DNA from: Streptomyces sp. NBC_01233
GTDB lineage: Bacteria > Actinomycetota > Actinomycetes > Streptomycetales > Streptomycetaceae
Assembly (NCBI RefSeq): GCF_035989305.1
Contig: NZ_CP108514.1
Span: 7,668,501 to 7,732,500, forward strand
Length of the DNA stretch: 64,000 nt
Direction: 5' to 3'
The position numbers and the translations under genes are program-made. Under the pieces are notes generated by a model. That model saw only the letters and a program-made list of their open reading frames with translations, was not told the origin of the DNA and ran no database searches. The first letter of the stretch is position 1; each line of letters opens with the position of its first letter. Below are positions 1 through 9,474 of the stretch, one piece after another.

Positions 1-725
1 TCGTCGAGAGTGCGCCGCGCACCATGGGCGAGATCCGCGAGGAGCTGCTCCGAGAGTGGCCCGACGCCGAGCCGCAGTCCCTGTCCGTCGCCGCGCGGTG
101 CCGGCTGCCGCTGGTCCAGGTCACCCCGCGCGGGGTGTGGGGGCGCAGCGGGCAGGTCCGGCTCACCACCGCCGAGAACTGGCTCGGCCGGCCCGCCGGG
201 GCGGCGCAGCCCGTCGACGACGTCGTACTGCGCTACCTCGCCGCCTTCGGGCCCGCCTCCGTCAAGGACATGCAGATCTGGGCCGGACTGACCCGGCTGC
301 GCGACGCCTTCGAGCGGCTGCGGCCGGGCCTGGTCGCCTTCCGGGACGAGAACGGCGTCGAGCTCTTCGACCTCCCGGACGCGCCCCGCCCCGACCCGGA
401 CACCCCGGCGCCGCCCCGCTTCCTCCCGGAGTTCGACAACCTCCTGCTCTCGCACGCCGACCGTACCCGCGTGGTCGCCCCCGAGATCAAGGGCCGTACC
501 TGGACCGGGAACCAGGCCCACTGCACCCTGCTCGTCGACGGGTTCGTCGCCGGGCTGTGGAAGCTGGAGGGGGCGGTGCTCACCGTGGAGCTGTTCGGCC
601 GGGTCTCGAAGGCACAGGAGGAGGAGATCGTCGCCGAAGGGGAGCGGGTGATCGCCGACATGGGGGACGGGGCCGGGTCTGCCGCCGGGGCTTCCGTGCG
701 GTTCGGGGCGACGCGTCAAGTCTGA
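1..725 (+). CDS. Winged-helix DNA-binding protein, 3' part (AlkZ/HTH_42-like)
   Basis: The reading frame is already open at the left edge (base 3) and stops at 723-725, so only about the last 240 residues are present; the first ATG at 24 is probably internal. The residues resemble the C-terminal half of the crosslink-repair glycosylase-like winged-helix family. Visible segments are an RYLAAFGPAS stretch, a PRFLPEFDNLLLSHADRTR stretch, then a VDGFVAGLWK segment; family members are usually 350-400 aa. The family is linked to DNA binding and, in AlkZ-type members, to repair of interstrand crosslinks. Which subfamily this copy belongs to cannot be said without its N-terminus. The stop codon abuts an array of 8-bp repeats. 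Confidence 0.72.
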   Translation, partial: VESAPRTMGEIREELLREWPDAEPQSLSVAARCRLPLVQVTPRGVWGRSGQVRLTTAENWLGRPAGAAQPVDDVVLRYLAAFGPASVKDMQIWAGLTRLRDAFERLRPGLVAFRDENGVELFDLPDAPRPDPDTPAPPRFLPEFDNLLLSHADRTRVVAPEIKGRTWTGNQAHCTLLVDGFVAGLWKLEGAVLTVELFGRVSKAQEEEIVAEGERVIADMGDGAGSAAGASVRFGATRQV

Positions 726-788
726 ACCGGGTAACCAGGTAACCAAATCACCAGGTAACTGGATAACCGGGTAACCGGGTAAAGGAGT
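725..788. repeat. Tandem 8-bp repeat AACCRGGT (7 units plus a degenerate one)
   Basis: Seven phase-exact 8-bp units run from 725 to 780: AACCGGGT, AACCAGGT, AACCAAAT, CACCAGGT, AACTGGAT, AACCGGGT, AACCGGGT. A decayed unit, AAAGGAGT, follows at 781-788. The array starts on the last base of the preceding stop codon and fills the gap before the methyltransferase gene. The last unit supplies an AAAGGAG-like sequence, but it is too far from the ATG at 823 to be an ideal ribosome site. Confidence 0.8.
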
Positions 789-822
789 TGTACGGAGGGC
801 TCGCCGACCGCATCATCCCGGG

Positions 823-1416
823 ATGGACGACATGCCGAGACGGATCCCGGATTCCCTGCCGGCCCTGCGCGCCGCGGCGCGCCGAGCGGGCTTCACCCTG
901 TCCTGCGAGGAGCGCACCGGCAGCCTGCTGGCCCTGCTCGCGGCCACCCGCCCCGGCGGCCGCATCCTCGAACTCGGCACGGGCGTGGGCGCAGGAACCG
1001 CCTGGCTCCTCAGCGGAATGGACGCCGCCTCCCGTCTGGTCACCGTCGAACTGGACGAGGCCGTGCAGAAGGTCGCCCGCGAGCAGTTCCGTTCCGATCC
1101 GCGGGTGGCCTTCGTGGCCGCGGACGGCGGCGCGTGGCTGGAGGAATACGAGGGGGAGGCGTTCGACCTGGTCTTCGCGGACACCTGGCCCGGCAAGTTC
1201 ACCCACCTGGACCGGGCCCTGGCGCTCGTGGCCCCCGGCGGGACCTACCTGATCGACGACCTCCTCCCGCAGCCCGGCTGGCCGGAGGGCCACGGTGCAT
1301 CGGTCCGACGCCTGCTGACCGAGCTCGAAGAGCGGGCGGACTTCCGTACCGTCCGCATGGCCTGGGCGAGCGGCCACCTGATGGCCGTGCGAACGGCTCC
1401 CAGCGGCAGGTGGTGA
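823..1416 (+). CDS. Class I SAM-dependent O-methyltransferase-like protein
   Basis: The protein has 197 aa and a Rossmann methyltransferase fold. Motif I is ILELGTGVGAGTAWL (about residues 47-61). The acidic end of strand 2 is VTVELDE (about 69-75), and the DLVFADTWPGK segment (about 113-123) corresponds to the metal- or substrate-contacting part of catechol-type O-methyltransferases. Length and order fit the O-methyltransferase family 3/class I type. The substrate is unknown. ATG at 823 or 832 could be the start, and neither has a strong Shine-Dalgarno sequence. The gene stands alone between the 8-bp repeat array and a CoA ligase. Confidence 0.78.
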   Translation: MDDMPRRIPDSLPALRAAARRAGFTLSCEERTGSLLALLAATRPGGRILELGTGVGAGTAWLLSGMDAASRLVTVELDEAVQKVAREQFRSDPRVAFVAADGGAWLEEYEGEAFDLVFADTWPGKFTHLDRALALVAPGGTYLIDDLLPQPGWPEGHGASVRRLLTELEERADFRTVRMAWASGHLMAVRTAPSGRW

Positions 1417-1564
1417 TCCGGCCGGGCCGGTAGCCGGCGATCCGGTCGGTTCCGGTCAGTTCGGGCCGGTTCCGGCCGGCGTCCGACCGTACGGCCGCCG
1501 ACGGTCAACTCCCGTCGGGCGTCGCACTGGTGGTCCGTACAGCGGACGCGGCACGATACCTGCC

Positions 1565-3256
1565 ATGACGACCGAAAGTTCGCAGAACAGTGCCACCGCC
1601 CAGTTCCTCGCAGCGCGGGACTTCCTGCTGGAGCGCCGCGGTGACTACGCGGCCGCCCACACCGGATTCACCTGGCCCCGCCCGCGCCGCTTCAACTGGG
1701 CCCTGGACTGGTTCGACCACATCGCCGCCGGGAACGGCGCCGACGCCCTGCGCATCGTCGAGGAGGACGGCACCAGCGAGGCGCTCACCTTCGCCGAGCT
1801 GGCCGCCCGCTCCGGCGCGGCCGCCAACTGGCTGCGCGAGCAGGGCATCGCGACGGGCGACCGGATCCTCGTCATGCTCGGCAACCAGCGCGAGCTGTGG
1901 GAGGTGATGCTCGGCGCGATGAAGCTGCGCGCCGTCGTCATCCCCGCCACCCCCCTGCTCGGCCCGGCCGACCTGCGCGACCGGGTCGAGCGCGGCCTCG
2001 TACGCCACGTCATCGCGCGCGCCGAGGACACGGCCAAGTTCGACGAGGTGCCGGGCGGTTACACCCGGATCGCCGCCGGGCAGCAGATCCCGGCGGGCTG
2101 GCGCCGGCTCGCGGACATGGGGACCGCGGACACCGCCTTCACCCCCGGAGGGGAGACCCTCGCCACCGACCCGCTGATGCTGTACTTCACCTCCGGCACC
2201 ACCGACCGCCCCAAGCTCGTCGAGCACACGCACGCCTCGTACCCCATCGGGCACCTCTCCACCATGTACTGGCTCGGCCTGCGCCCCGGCGACGTGCACC
2301 TCAACATCGCCTCGCCCGGCTGGGCCAAGCACGCCTGGTCCAACCTCTTCGCCCCCTGGAACGCGGGCGCCACCGTATTCGTCCACAACTACACCCGCTT
2401 CGACCCCGAGCGGCTGCTCGCAGAGATGGACCGGCACGGCGTGACCACCTTCTGCGCACCGCCCACCGTGTGGCGCATGCTGATCCAGTCCGACCTCACC
2501 AAGCTGGCCAGGCCGCCGCGCGAGGCCGTCGCCGCAGGTGAGCCGCTCAACCCCGAGGTCATCGAAAAGGTCCGCGAGGCCTGGGGCGTCACCATCCGCG
2601 ACGGCTTCGGCCAGACCGAGACCACCCTCCAGGTCGGCAACTTCCCCGGGGTGCCCGTCAAGCCCGGCTCCATGGGCCGCCCGGCACCCGGCTACGAGAT
2701 CGTCCTGGTGGACCCCGTCACCGGGAAGGAGTCCCCGGACGAGGGCGAAATCTGCGTGAACCTGCGCGCCCGGCCCGCCGGCGTGACCACCGGCTACCGC
2801 GACGACCCGGAGCGCACCGCCGAGGCCATGGCGGACGGGCTCTACCGCACCGGCGACATCGCCGCGCGCGACGCCGACGGGTACCTCACCTACGTCGGGC
2901 GCTCCGACGACGTCTTCAAGGCCTCCGACTACAAGATCAGTCCGTTCGAGCTGGAGAGCGCCCTGCTGGAGCACGAGGCGGTCGCCGAGGCCGCCGTCGT
3001 GCCGGCCCCCGACGCGCTGCGGCTGGCGGTCCCGAAGGCGTACGTCACGCTCGCGAACGGTTGGGAACCCGGGCCGGAGACGGCCCGGGTGCTGTTCGAG
3101 CACTCCCGCGCGGTGCTGTCCCCGTACAAGCGGATCCGCCGCATCGAGTTCGGCGAGCTCCCGAAGACCGTGTCCGGAAAGATCCGCCGGGTCGAGCTGC
3201 GGGAACTCACCGCGGCCGGCTCGACGCAGGAGTACGACGAGGTCGACCTGGGCTGA
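1565..3256 (+). CDS. AMP-binding acyl-CoA synthetase (MACS/benzoate-CoA ligase type)
   Basis: The protein has 563 aa, the usual length for ANL-superfamily acyl-CoA synthetases, which make an acyl-AMP from a carboxylic acid and ATP and then the CoA thioester. Motifs run in the expected order: the P-loop-like YFTSGTTDRPK (about residue 208), GFGQTETT (about 347), the YRTGDIA core (about 425) and the catalytic lysine motif PKTVSGKIRR near the C-terminus. Similarity is to medium-chain acyl- or aryl-CoA ligases, and the substrate cannot be read from the sequence. No ribosome-binding site precedes the ATG. A GATACC box ends 5 nt upstream, so a leaderless mRNA is plausible. Confidence 0.87.
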   Translation: MTTESSQNSATAQFLAARDFLLERRGDYAAAHTGFTWPRPRRFNWALDWFDHIAAGNGADALRIVEEDGTSEALTFAELAARSGAAANWLREQGIATGDRILVMLGNQRELWEVMLGAMKLRAVVIPATPLLGPADLRDRVERGLVRHVIARAEDTAKFDEVPGGYTRIAAGQQIPAGWRRLADMGTADTAFTPGGETLATDPLMLYFTSGTTDRPKLVEHTHASYPIGHLSTMYWLGLRPGDVHLNIASPGWAKHAWSNLFAPWNAGATVFVHNYTRFDPERLLAEMDRHGVTTFCAPPTVWRMLIQSDLTKLARPPREAVAAGEPLNPEVIEKVREAWGVTIRDGFGQTETTLQVGNFPGVPVKPGSMGRPAPGYEIVLVDPVTGKESPDEGEICVNLRARPAGVTTGYRDDPERTAEAMADGLYRTGDIAARDADGYLTYVGRSDDVFKASDYKISPFELESALLEHEAVAEAAVVPAPDALRLAVPKAYVTLANGWEPGPETARVLFEHSRAVLSPYKRIRRIEFGELPKTVSGKIRRVELRELTAAGSTQEYDEVDLG

Positions 3257-3339
3257 GCCGAGCGGATACGGGCTGCCGCGCGGCCCGCGCAGCGGCCCGT
3301 ACGGGAACCCGGCCCGTACGGGAACCCGCGGCCGAGGCC

Positions 3340-3828
3340 TTACGCCGGGAGGTGCGCCTCGATCGCGGCGACGACCTCGGGGGCCTCGGGCTCGGTACGC
3401 GGGCGGAAGCGCGCGACGACCTCACCGGCGGGGGAGATCAGGAACTTCTCGAAGTTCCACTGGATGTCCCCCGCCTCGCCGTCCGCGTCCGGGGCCTTCA
3501 CCAGCTCCTGGTAGAGCGGGTGCCGGTTCTCGCCGTTGACCTCGGACTTCTCCAGGATCGGGAAGGTGACGCCGAATCCGGCCGCGCAGAAGGTCTGGAT
3601 GTCCTCGGCGTTGCCGGGCTCCTGCTCGCCGAACTGGTTGCAGGGCACGCCGATGACCGTGAAGCCCTTCTCCTCGTACGCGAACTGCAGACGGGCCAGC
3701 CCCGAGTACTGCGGGGTGAGCCCGCACTGGGAGGCGGTGTTCACCAGGAGGATCGCCTTGCCCTTGTACGCCGCCAGGCTCGTGGGCTCGTCGGACAGGG
3801 TGGTCAGCGGGATGTCGTACAGGCTCAT
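3340..3828 (-). CDS. Glutathione peroxidase family protein (Cys type)
   Basis: The protein is 162 aa when started at the ATG at 3828, which follows a GAGGAG ribosome site; a longer upstream frame lacks one. The thioredoxin-fold GPx signatures are present: NTASQCGLTPQY, with cysteine in place of selenocysteine, then GVPCNQFGEQEPG and WNFEKFL. The catalytic Cys, Gln and Trp/Asn tetrad is therefore present. Such Cys-type enzymes usually draw electrons from thioredoxin rather than glutathione, which actinomycetes lack. The likely role is reduction of peroxides and lipid hydroperoxides in the cytoplasm. The gene is convergent with the CoA ligase. Confidence 0.9.
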   Translation of the reverse strand: MSLYDIPLTTLSDEPTSLAAYKGKAILLVNTASQCGLTPQYSGLARLQFAYEEKGFTVIGVPCNQFGEQEPGNAEDIQTFCAAGFGVTFPILEKSEVNGENRHPLYQELVKAPDADGEAGDIQWNFEKFLISPAGEVVARFRPRTEPEAPEVVAAIEAHLPA

Positions 3829-3944
3829 CGGGCTCTCCTCGGCAGGAAGGGCGGCGGCCGGCGGCAGGCGGCCGGCAGACGGTAAGGAAGTAGGCAAGCA
3901 ACGCCTACGAGCCTAAGCGCTTCTCCTGCGGATCATGCCGACGC

Positions 3945-4874
3945 CTAATCCCCCGATCCGACCAGCTCGTCCGCCGGGTCGTTGACCGGCTGCGGCATAC
4001 CGGTGAGGTCCATCACGAACAGCGGTATCCCCAGATCGTCCGCGCGGGTGCGGGCGTCCTCCGTGTATCCGGCGAGGGCGAAGTAGACGCTGGTCGCGGA
4101 AGATGTGAGTCCGTTGAGCCAGACGCACTCCACCGCCCGCAGCCCGGCCGGTGCGGTGGTCGGGTCCACCTGGGCGACCAGCCCCGGAGCCCGGAGGTCC
4201 ACGGCCGCCGAGGGGATCGGGCGCGCGTCGGGCTGCCGTACGTCCTGGAAGCCGAGCCAGCGAAGGTACAGCGCGGCCGTGGCCACCGCGTCGCGGGCCG
4301 TACGGATGGTCACCGGCCGGAAGGCGGGCCGAGGCAGCGGAGCGGCCGGCGGCGGCAGCGGCGCATGAGCCGGCTGCCCGACGGCGGGGCGGTCGGCGGA
4401 CCCGTCGCCGTGCGGGTCGGGCCCTGCGCCGCTCGGATCCGGCCGCGCGCCGGACCGGCGGCGGTCCGGGCCGCCCTGGCCCGCGCCCCGCACCGTACCC
4501 GCGCCCGTACCCGCGCCCGCGCCGTCCCTCCGTATCCCCCCGCCGGCCTGCCCCGGCCCGCGCTCGTCACGTGCGCCGGCGCCGTCGCCGTCGCCGGAGT
4601 CCACCCGCTCCAGCGGGTGCACCGGGATCCGCACCACCGTCCCGCACGAGCCGCATCCCAGCTCGGGCTGCGGCCACTCGCTCTCCCGCCCGCAGGCCGT
4701 GCACCGCACCGCCACCCAGCTGTCCGACCAGGTGCGATGGGTCAGCGGCACCGGGGGCGCCGCCAGGTCCAGCGGGGGATTCACCGGGCTTCCGCAGGCG
4801 CAGGGGAAGACCGGCGCGGTGTAGCCGTTGTCGCGCAGGCACGCCGGGCAGCGCACCGGTACCGCTTCCGCCAT
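3945..4874 (-). CDS. Two-zinc-ribbon protein with C-terminal Mrr/restriction-endonuclease-like domain
   Basis: The protein has 309 aa. The N-terminus carries two zinc-ribbon cysteine sets: CPAC with a later CAC, then CTAC with CGSC (about residues 8-75). A low-complexity G/D/R/A/P linker follows (about 90-180). The C-terminal 125 residues look like a PD-(D/E)XK or Mrr-type fold: SAAVDLRAP, VAQVD, VYFALAGYTEDARTRADDLGIPLFVMDL. The usual Q-x-K catalytic motif appears to be replaced by QVD, so nuclease activity is doubtful. It is divergent from gcl. I recognise the layout as conserved in Streptomyces but know of no established function. Confidence 0.7.
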   Translation of the reverse strand: MAEAVPVRCPACLRDNGYTAPVFPCACGSPVNPPLDLAAPPVPLTHRTWSDSWVAVRCTACGRESEWPQPELGCGSCGTVVRIPVHPLERVDSGDGDGAGARDERGPGQAGGGIRRDGAGAGTGAGTVRGAGQGGPDRRRSGARPDPSGAGPDPHGDGSADRPAVGQPAHAPLPPPAAPLPRPAFRPVTIRTARDAVATAALYLRWLGFQDVRQPDARPIPSAAVDLRAPGLVAQVDPTTAPAGLRAVECVWLNGLTSSATSVYFALAGYTEDARTRADDLGIPLFVMDLTGMPQPVNDPADELVGSGD

Positions 4875-5043
4875 GAGACCTGGACCCCCTTTGTCGCTGT
4901 GCGTAGGTCCATGCTCCACCACCGGCGACCGCCGGGGGGAGGGTGCGCTCCATTTCCGGGGGATTCCCGCCGACGGATCAGTGATTTGTACAAGTCGCCG
5001 AGCGGGATGCGGCTTTTGGTGGCTTCCGGGGTCCCGTACCGCC

Positions 5044-5072
5044 TTGACGTCGAAGGAGCCGCCGCTTAGCTT
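5044..5072 (+). promoter_or_regulatory. Predicted sigma-HrdB promoter of gcl
   Basis: TTGACG (5044-5049), 17 bp, then TAGCTT (5067-5072). The predicted transcription start near 5079 falls inside the first palindromic box of the tandem operator that follows. Confidence 0.65.
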
Positions 5073-5073
5073 G

Positions 5074-5109
5074 TTCCGTATAGCAGAACAAGACTTCCGG
5101 ATTACGGAA
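5074..5109. promoter_or_regulatory. Tandem AllR-type operator upstream of gcl
   Basis: There are two 15-bp dyads: TTCCG-N5-CAGAA at 5074-5088 and a perfect TTCCG-N5-CGGAA at 5095-5109. Their starts are 21 bp apart, two helical turns. The first extends to a longer palindrome, CTTGTTC-N9-GAACAAG. The same paired arrangement occurs before hyi, aceB and allB. The IclR-type regulator encoded at 38031-38834 is the natural candidate to bind it. Confidence 0.75.
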
Positions 5110-5141
5110 AAGCCTGACCGCCAGACCCGCAGGAGAACTCG

Positions 5142-6929
<1,788 letters not shown>

Positions 6930-6952
6930 TCGGCAACCCGGGCAGTACGCGG

Positions 6953-6988
6953 CGACCCCCGCCCCTCCGTCAGGAGGAGCGGGGGTCG
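6953..6988 (+). terminator. Terminator after gcl
   Basis: CGACCCCCGC (6953-6962) pairs perfectly with GCGGGGGTCG (6979-6988), enclosing a second small CCTCC/GGAGG stem. TT follows. Confidence 0.8.
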
Positions 6989-7010
6989 TTCCGCGTCCGG
7001 GAGATGTGCG

Positions 7011-7096
7011 CGTGCCCGTACGGGGGGCGTGCCCTTGCGCGGGGGCGTGCCCTCAGGGGGGGCGTGCCCTCAGAGGGGGCGTGCCCTTAGAGGGGG
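7011..7096. repeat. Five 17-18-bp tandem repeats (CGTGCCCTNAGAGGGGG)
   Basis: Units lie at 7011-7027, 7028-7045, 7046-7062, 7063-7079 and 7080-7096. Each begins CGTGCCC and ends in a run of Gs. The last unit carries the TAA stop and final codons of the tetR gene, so the array may have grown out of that gene's 3' end. Confidence 0.8.
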
Positions 7097-7680
7097 ACGG
7101 GGCCGAGCTCCGCGTCCACCGCGCCGGTCAGCAGCTCGCGGGCCCGTTCCAGGGACAGGGAGCCGCTCAGCCAGCGCTCGCTGAGGCCCTCCACCAGGGC
7201 GGTGAGCCGCTCGGCGGCGTCCAGCGGCGTGACGTGCAGATCGGCGAGTCCGGCCGCCTGCGCGTCCGAGATGGCGTCCGCGGTGTCCTGGGACCAGGAG
7301 CGGGTGGACGCGGCCAGGGTCTCGCGCAGGTCGGCGTCGAAGATGGCGCTGGCCCGCAGCTCGCCCCAGGCGGTGCTGTTCTCGCGGACCCGGGGAGTGT
7401 CCTGGAGCTCGCTCAGCAGCAGCTGCAGGAGAACGGCGCGGGCGTCCTCGGTGTCCTTGAGGGCCTCGTCGGTGTAGCCGGTGGCGCGGTCGCTGATGAA
7501 GGCGAGGGTGCGCTGGACCAGGCCGGCGCGGTCCTTGAAATGGTAGTAGATCAGCGCGGTGGAGACCCCCGCCTCGGCGGCCAGTTCCTCGACGCGCAGT
7601 CCTCTGACGCCGTTGCGCGCGATGACGCGTACGGCCGCTTCCAAGATCAACGCCTGGCGATCGGCCACTCTTGCTCGCAC
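7087..7680 (-). CDS. TetR-family transcriptional regulator
   Basis: The protein has 197 aa. The N-terminal helix-turn-helix (about residues 8-55) shows the TetR signature, ending in VSTALIYYHFKDRAGL. The C-terminal part is a diverse ligand/dimer domain. GTG at 7680 lies directly against a GGAAG sequence; GTG at 7668 has better spacing and may be the true start. It is divergent from the agmatine deiminase/carbamoylputrescine amidase pair, and three copies of an 18-bp dyad lie between them, so it probably represses that pair and itself. The inducer may be a polyamine or agmatine, but that is inference. Confidence 0.9.
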   Translation of the reverse strand: MRARVADRQALILEAAVRVIARNGVRGLRVEELAAEAGVSTALIYYHFKDRAGLVQRTLAFISDRATGYTDEALKDTEDARAVLLQLLLSELQDTPRVRENSTAWGELRASAIFDADLRETLAASTRSWSQDTADAISDAQAAGLADLHVTPLDAAERLTALVEGLSERWLSGSLSLERARELLTGAVDAELGPVPL

Positions 7681-7699
7681 CTTCCGGTCGGGAAACCCT

Positions 7700-7791
7700 T
7701 GACTGACCTTTCAGTCAGGCCCCACGATAGCTTCAACCCGACACCCTGACTCGATTTTCAGTCCCTTCCATCCTGACTAAAGATTCAGTCA
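7700..7791. promoter_or_regulatory. Three TGACT-N8-AGTCA operators
   Basis: The 18-bp dyads are TGACTGACCTTTCAGTCA at 7700-7717, TGACT-N8-AGTCC at 7747-7764 and TGACT-N8-AGTCA at 7774-7791. Spacing is constant inside each copy, and copies start 47 and 27 bp apart. They sit in the 159-bp divergent region between tetR and the polyamine genes. Confidence 0.8.
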
Positions 7792-7839
7792 ATGCGCCGT
7801 CGTTGAACAGCTCAGTCCCGTACCGAAGGAGCACCCCCG

Positions 7840-8370
7840 ATGAGTCCGCTGACTCCGTGCAATCCGCGCGTGCCCGCCGAGTGGGCCGCGCACGAGGCCT
7901 GCCTGATGGTCTGGCCGACCCGCGCCGCCCTGTGGGGGCCGGCCTTCGAGGCGGCCAAGCGCGAGTACGCGGCCGTGGCCCGCGCCATCGCCGACTTCGA
8001 GCCCGTGATCGTGATCGCCGCGCCCGGCCTGGCCGACGAGGCCCGCGCCGCATGCGGCGGAGCCACCGCGAGCGACACCGGCGGCGGCCACCCCATCGAG
8101 GTCGTCGAACTGCCGGCCGACGACTCCTGGCTGCGCGACTCCGGCCCGATCTTCGCCTACGACGAACGCGGCGACCGGGTCGGCGTCGACTTCCGCTTCA
8201 ACGCATGGGGAGAGAAGCACCACCCCCGGACCGCCGACGACAAGTTCGCCTCCGCACTCCCCGGCCGCAAGGTGGTCGGCGTACCGACCCCGGTCCTCGC
8301 GTACGGCGGCGGCGGTGTCCACTGCATCACCCAGCAACTCCCCACGGAGCGAGAGGACCTGACGGCATGA
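7840..8370 (+). CDS. Agmatine deiminase with the central region deleted (probably inactive)
   Basis: Agmatine deiminases of the PAD/ADI fold are about 340 aa and convert agmatine to N-carbamoylputrescine. This frame has only 176. It begins normally (MVWPTRAALWG, DSWLRDSGPIF, FRFNAWGEK) up to about residue 135. It then passes straight to the family's last segment, LPGRKVVGVPTPVLAYGGGGVHCITQQLP, skipping about 165 residues. The nucleophile Cys in GGGGVHCITQQ remains, but the central catalytic His segment (DGHVD in relatives) is gone. The reading frame stays open and still couples to the next gene through ATGA at 8367-8370. The deletion could be real or an assembly collapse. Confidence 0.85.
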   Translation: MSPLTPCNPRVPAEWAAHEACLMVWPTRAALWGPAFEAAKREYAAVARAIADFEPVIVIAAPGLADEARAACGGATASDTGGGHPIEVVELPADDSWLRDSGPIFAYDERGDRVGVDFRFNAWGEKHHPRTADDKFASALPGRKVVGVPTPVLAYGGGGVHCITQQLPTEREDLTA

Positions 8371-9302
8371 GCTACGCACTCCTCACCTCCTACGGCTCCC
8401 CGCTCGGCTCCCCGGCCCGCACCGAGCCCGCCGAGCGCGTCCCCCTGCGCGTCGGCCTCGTCCAGATGCGCTGGTACGCCGACGAGGACGAGCACGACGA
8501 CCGGCTCCGCGAGGGCGTGGCCCTGGCGGCCGCCGAGGGGGCCACCGTGGTCTGCCTCCCCGAGCTCACCCGCAGCCCGTACTTCTGCACCACCGACGAG
8601 CCGATGGCGCACGGAGCCGCCCGCCACCTCGAAGACGTGGAGGACGGCCCGACCGTCCGCCTGGCGGCCGAGCTCGCCACCGGCCTCGGCATCACCGTGC
8701 ACGCCTCGCTCTACGAACGCGCCGACGACGGCGGCCTCGGATACAACACCGCCGTCTGCGTGGCCGCCGACGGCAAGCTGATCGCCCGGACCCGCAAGAA
8801 CCACATCCCCGCCTTCCCCGGCTACCGCGAGGACCTCTGCTTCCGCCCCGGCGACAGCGGCTTCCCGGTCGTCTCCCACCAGGGCGCCCGCTTCGGCTTC
8901 CCCACCTGCTGGGACGAGTGGTTCCCCGAACTGGCCCGCGCCTACGCGCTGAACGGCGCCGAGATCCTCGTCCACCCCACCGCCATCGGCTCCGAGGCCG
9001 GCCTGCCGGACTTCGACACCCGGCCGATGTGGGAACACGCCGTCAGTGCCAACGGCCTCGCCAACGCGCTCTTCATGATCGTGCCCAACCGCACCGGCAC
9101 CGAGGGCCGCTCCACCTTCTACGGTTCTTCTTTCATCTCCGACCCCTACGGCCGGGTCATCCTGCGCGCACCCCGCGACCGGCCCGCCGTCCTCGTCGCC
9201 GACCTCGACCTCGACCAGCGCCGCGACTGGCTGGAGTTCGGCCTGCTGCAGACCCGCCGCCCCGAGCTCTACGGCCGGCTCACGGAGCCCCTCACCCGCT
9301 AG
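8367..9302 (+). CDS. Carbon-nitrogen hydrolase, N-carbamoylputrescine amidase-like
   Basis: The protein has 311 aa when started at the ATG overlapping the previous stop (ATGA). The nitrilase triad is visible: Glu in LPELTRSPYF, Lys in RTRKNHIP and Cys in FPTCWDEWFPE. The sequence resembles AguB, which hydrolyses N-carbamoylputrescine to putrescine, CO2 and ammonia. Pairing with agmatine deiminase is the usual operon, and the TetR dyads upstream probably control both. With the deiminase damaged, the amidase may be orphaned, or may serve another carbamoyl or amide substrate. Confidence 0.88.
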   Translation: MSYALLTSYGSPLGSPARTEPAERVPLRVGLVQMRWYADEDEHDDRLREGVALAAAEGATVVCLPELTRSPYFCTTDEPMAHGAARHLEDVEDGPTVRLAAELATGLGITVHASLYERADDGGLGYNTAVCVAADGKLIARTRKNHIPAFPGYREDLCFRPGDSGFPVVSHQGARFGFPTCWDEWFPELARAYALNGAEILVHPTAIGSEAGLPDFDTRPMWEHAVSANGLANALFMIVPNRTGTEGRSTFYGSSFISDPYGRVILRAPRDRPAVLVADLDLDQRRDWLEFGLLQTRRPELYGRLTEPLTR

Positions 9303-9474
9303 AAGCCCCCGCCGAGGAGCGTGCACACCGATCCCCTCCCGCCGCGGCCCGCCCCCTGCTGCCGGGGGGTGCGGGCAGCGACGGCTCGGCGTAACGGACC
9401 GGAGCCGGTCTCGTTGGATCATTCATGATCAAAAAGATGCTCGAATCGGTCTTCGGTGGCGCTGTGGGCGCCTC

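Noticed and set aside
1440..1500. CCGGTC-rich repeats before the CoA ligase as a regulatory array
   Set aside because: Irregular unit length and spacing; consistent with ordinary GC-rich low complexity.
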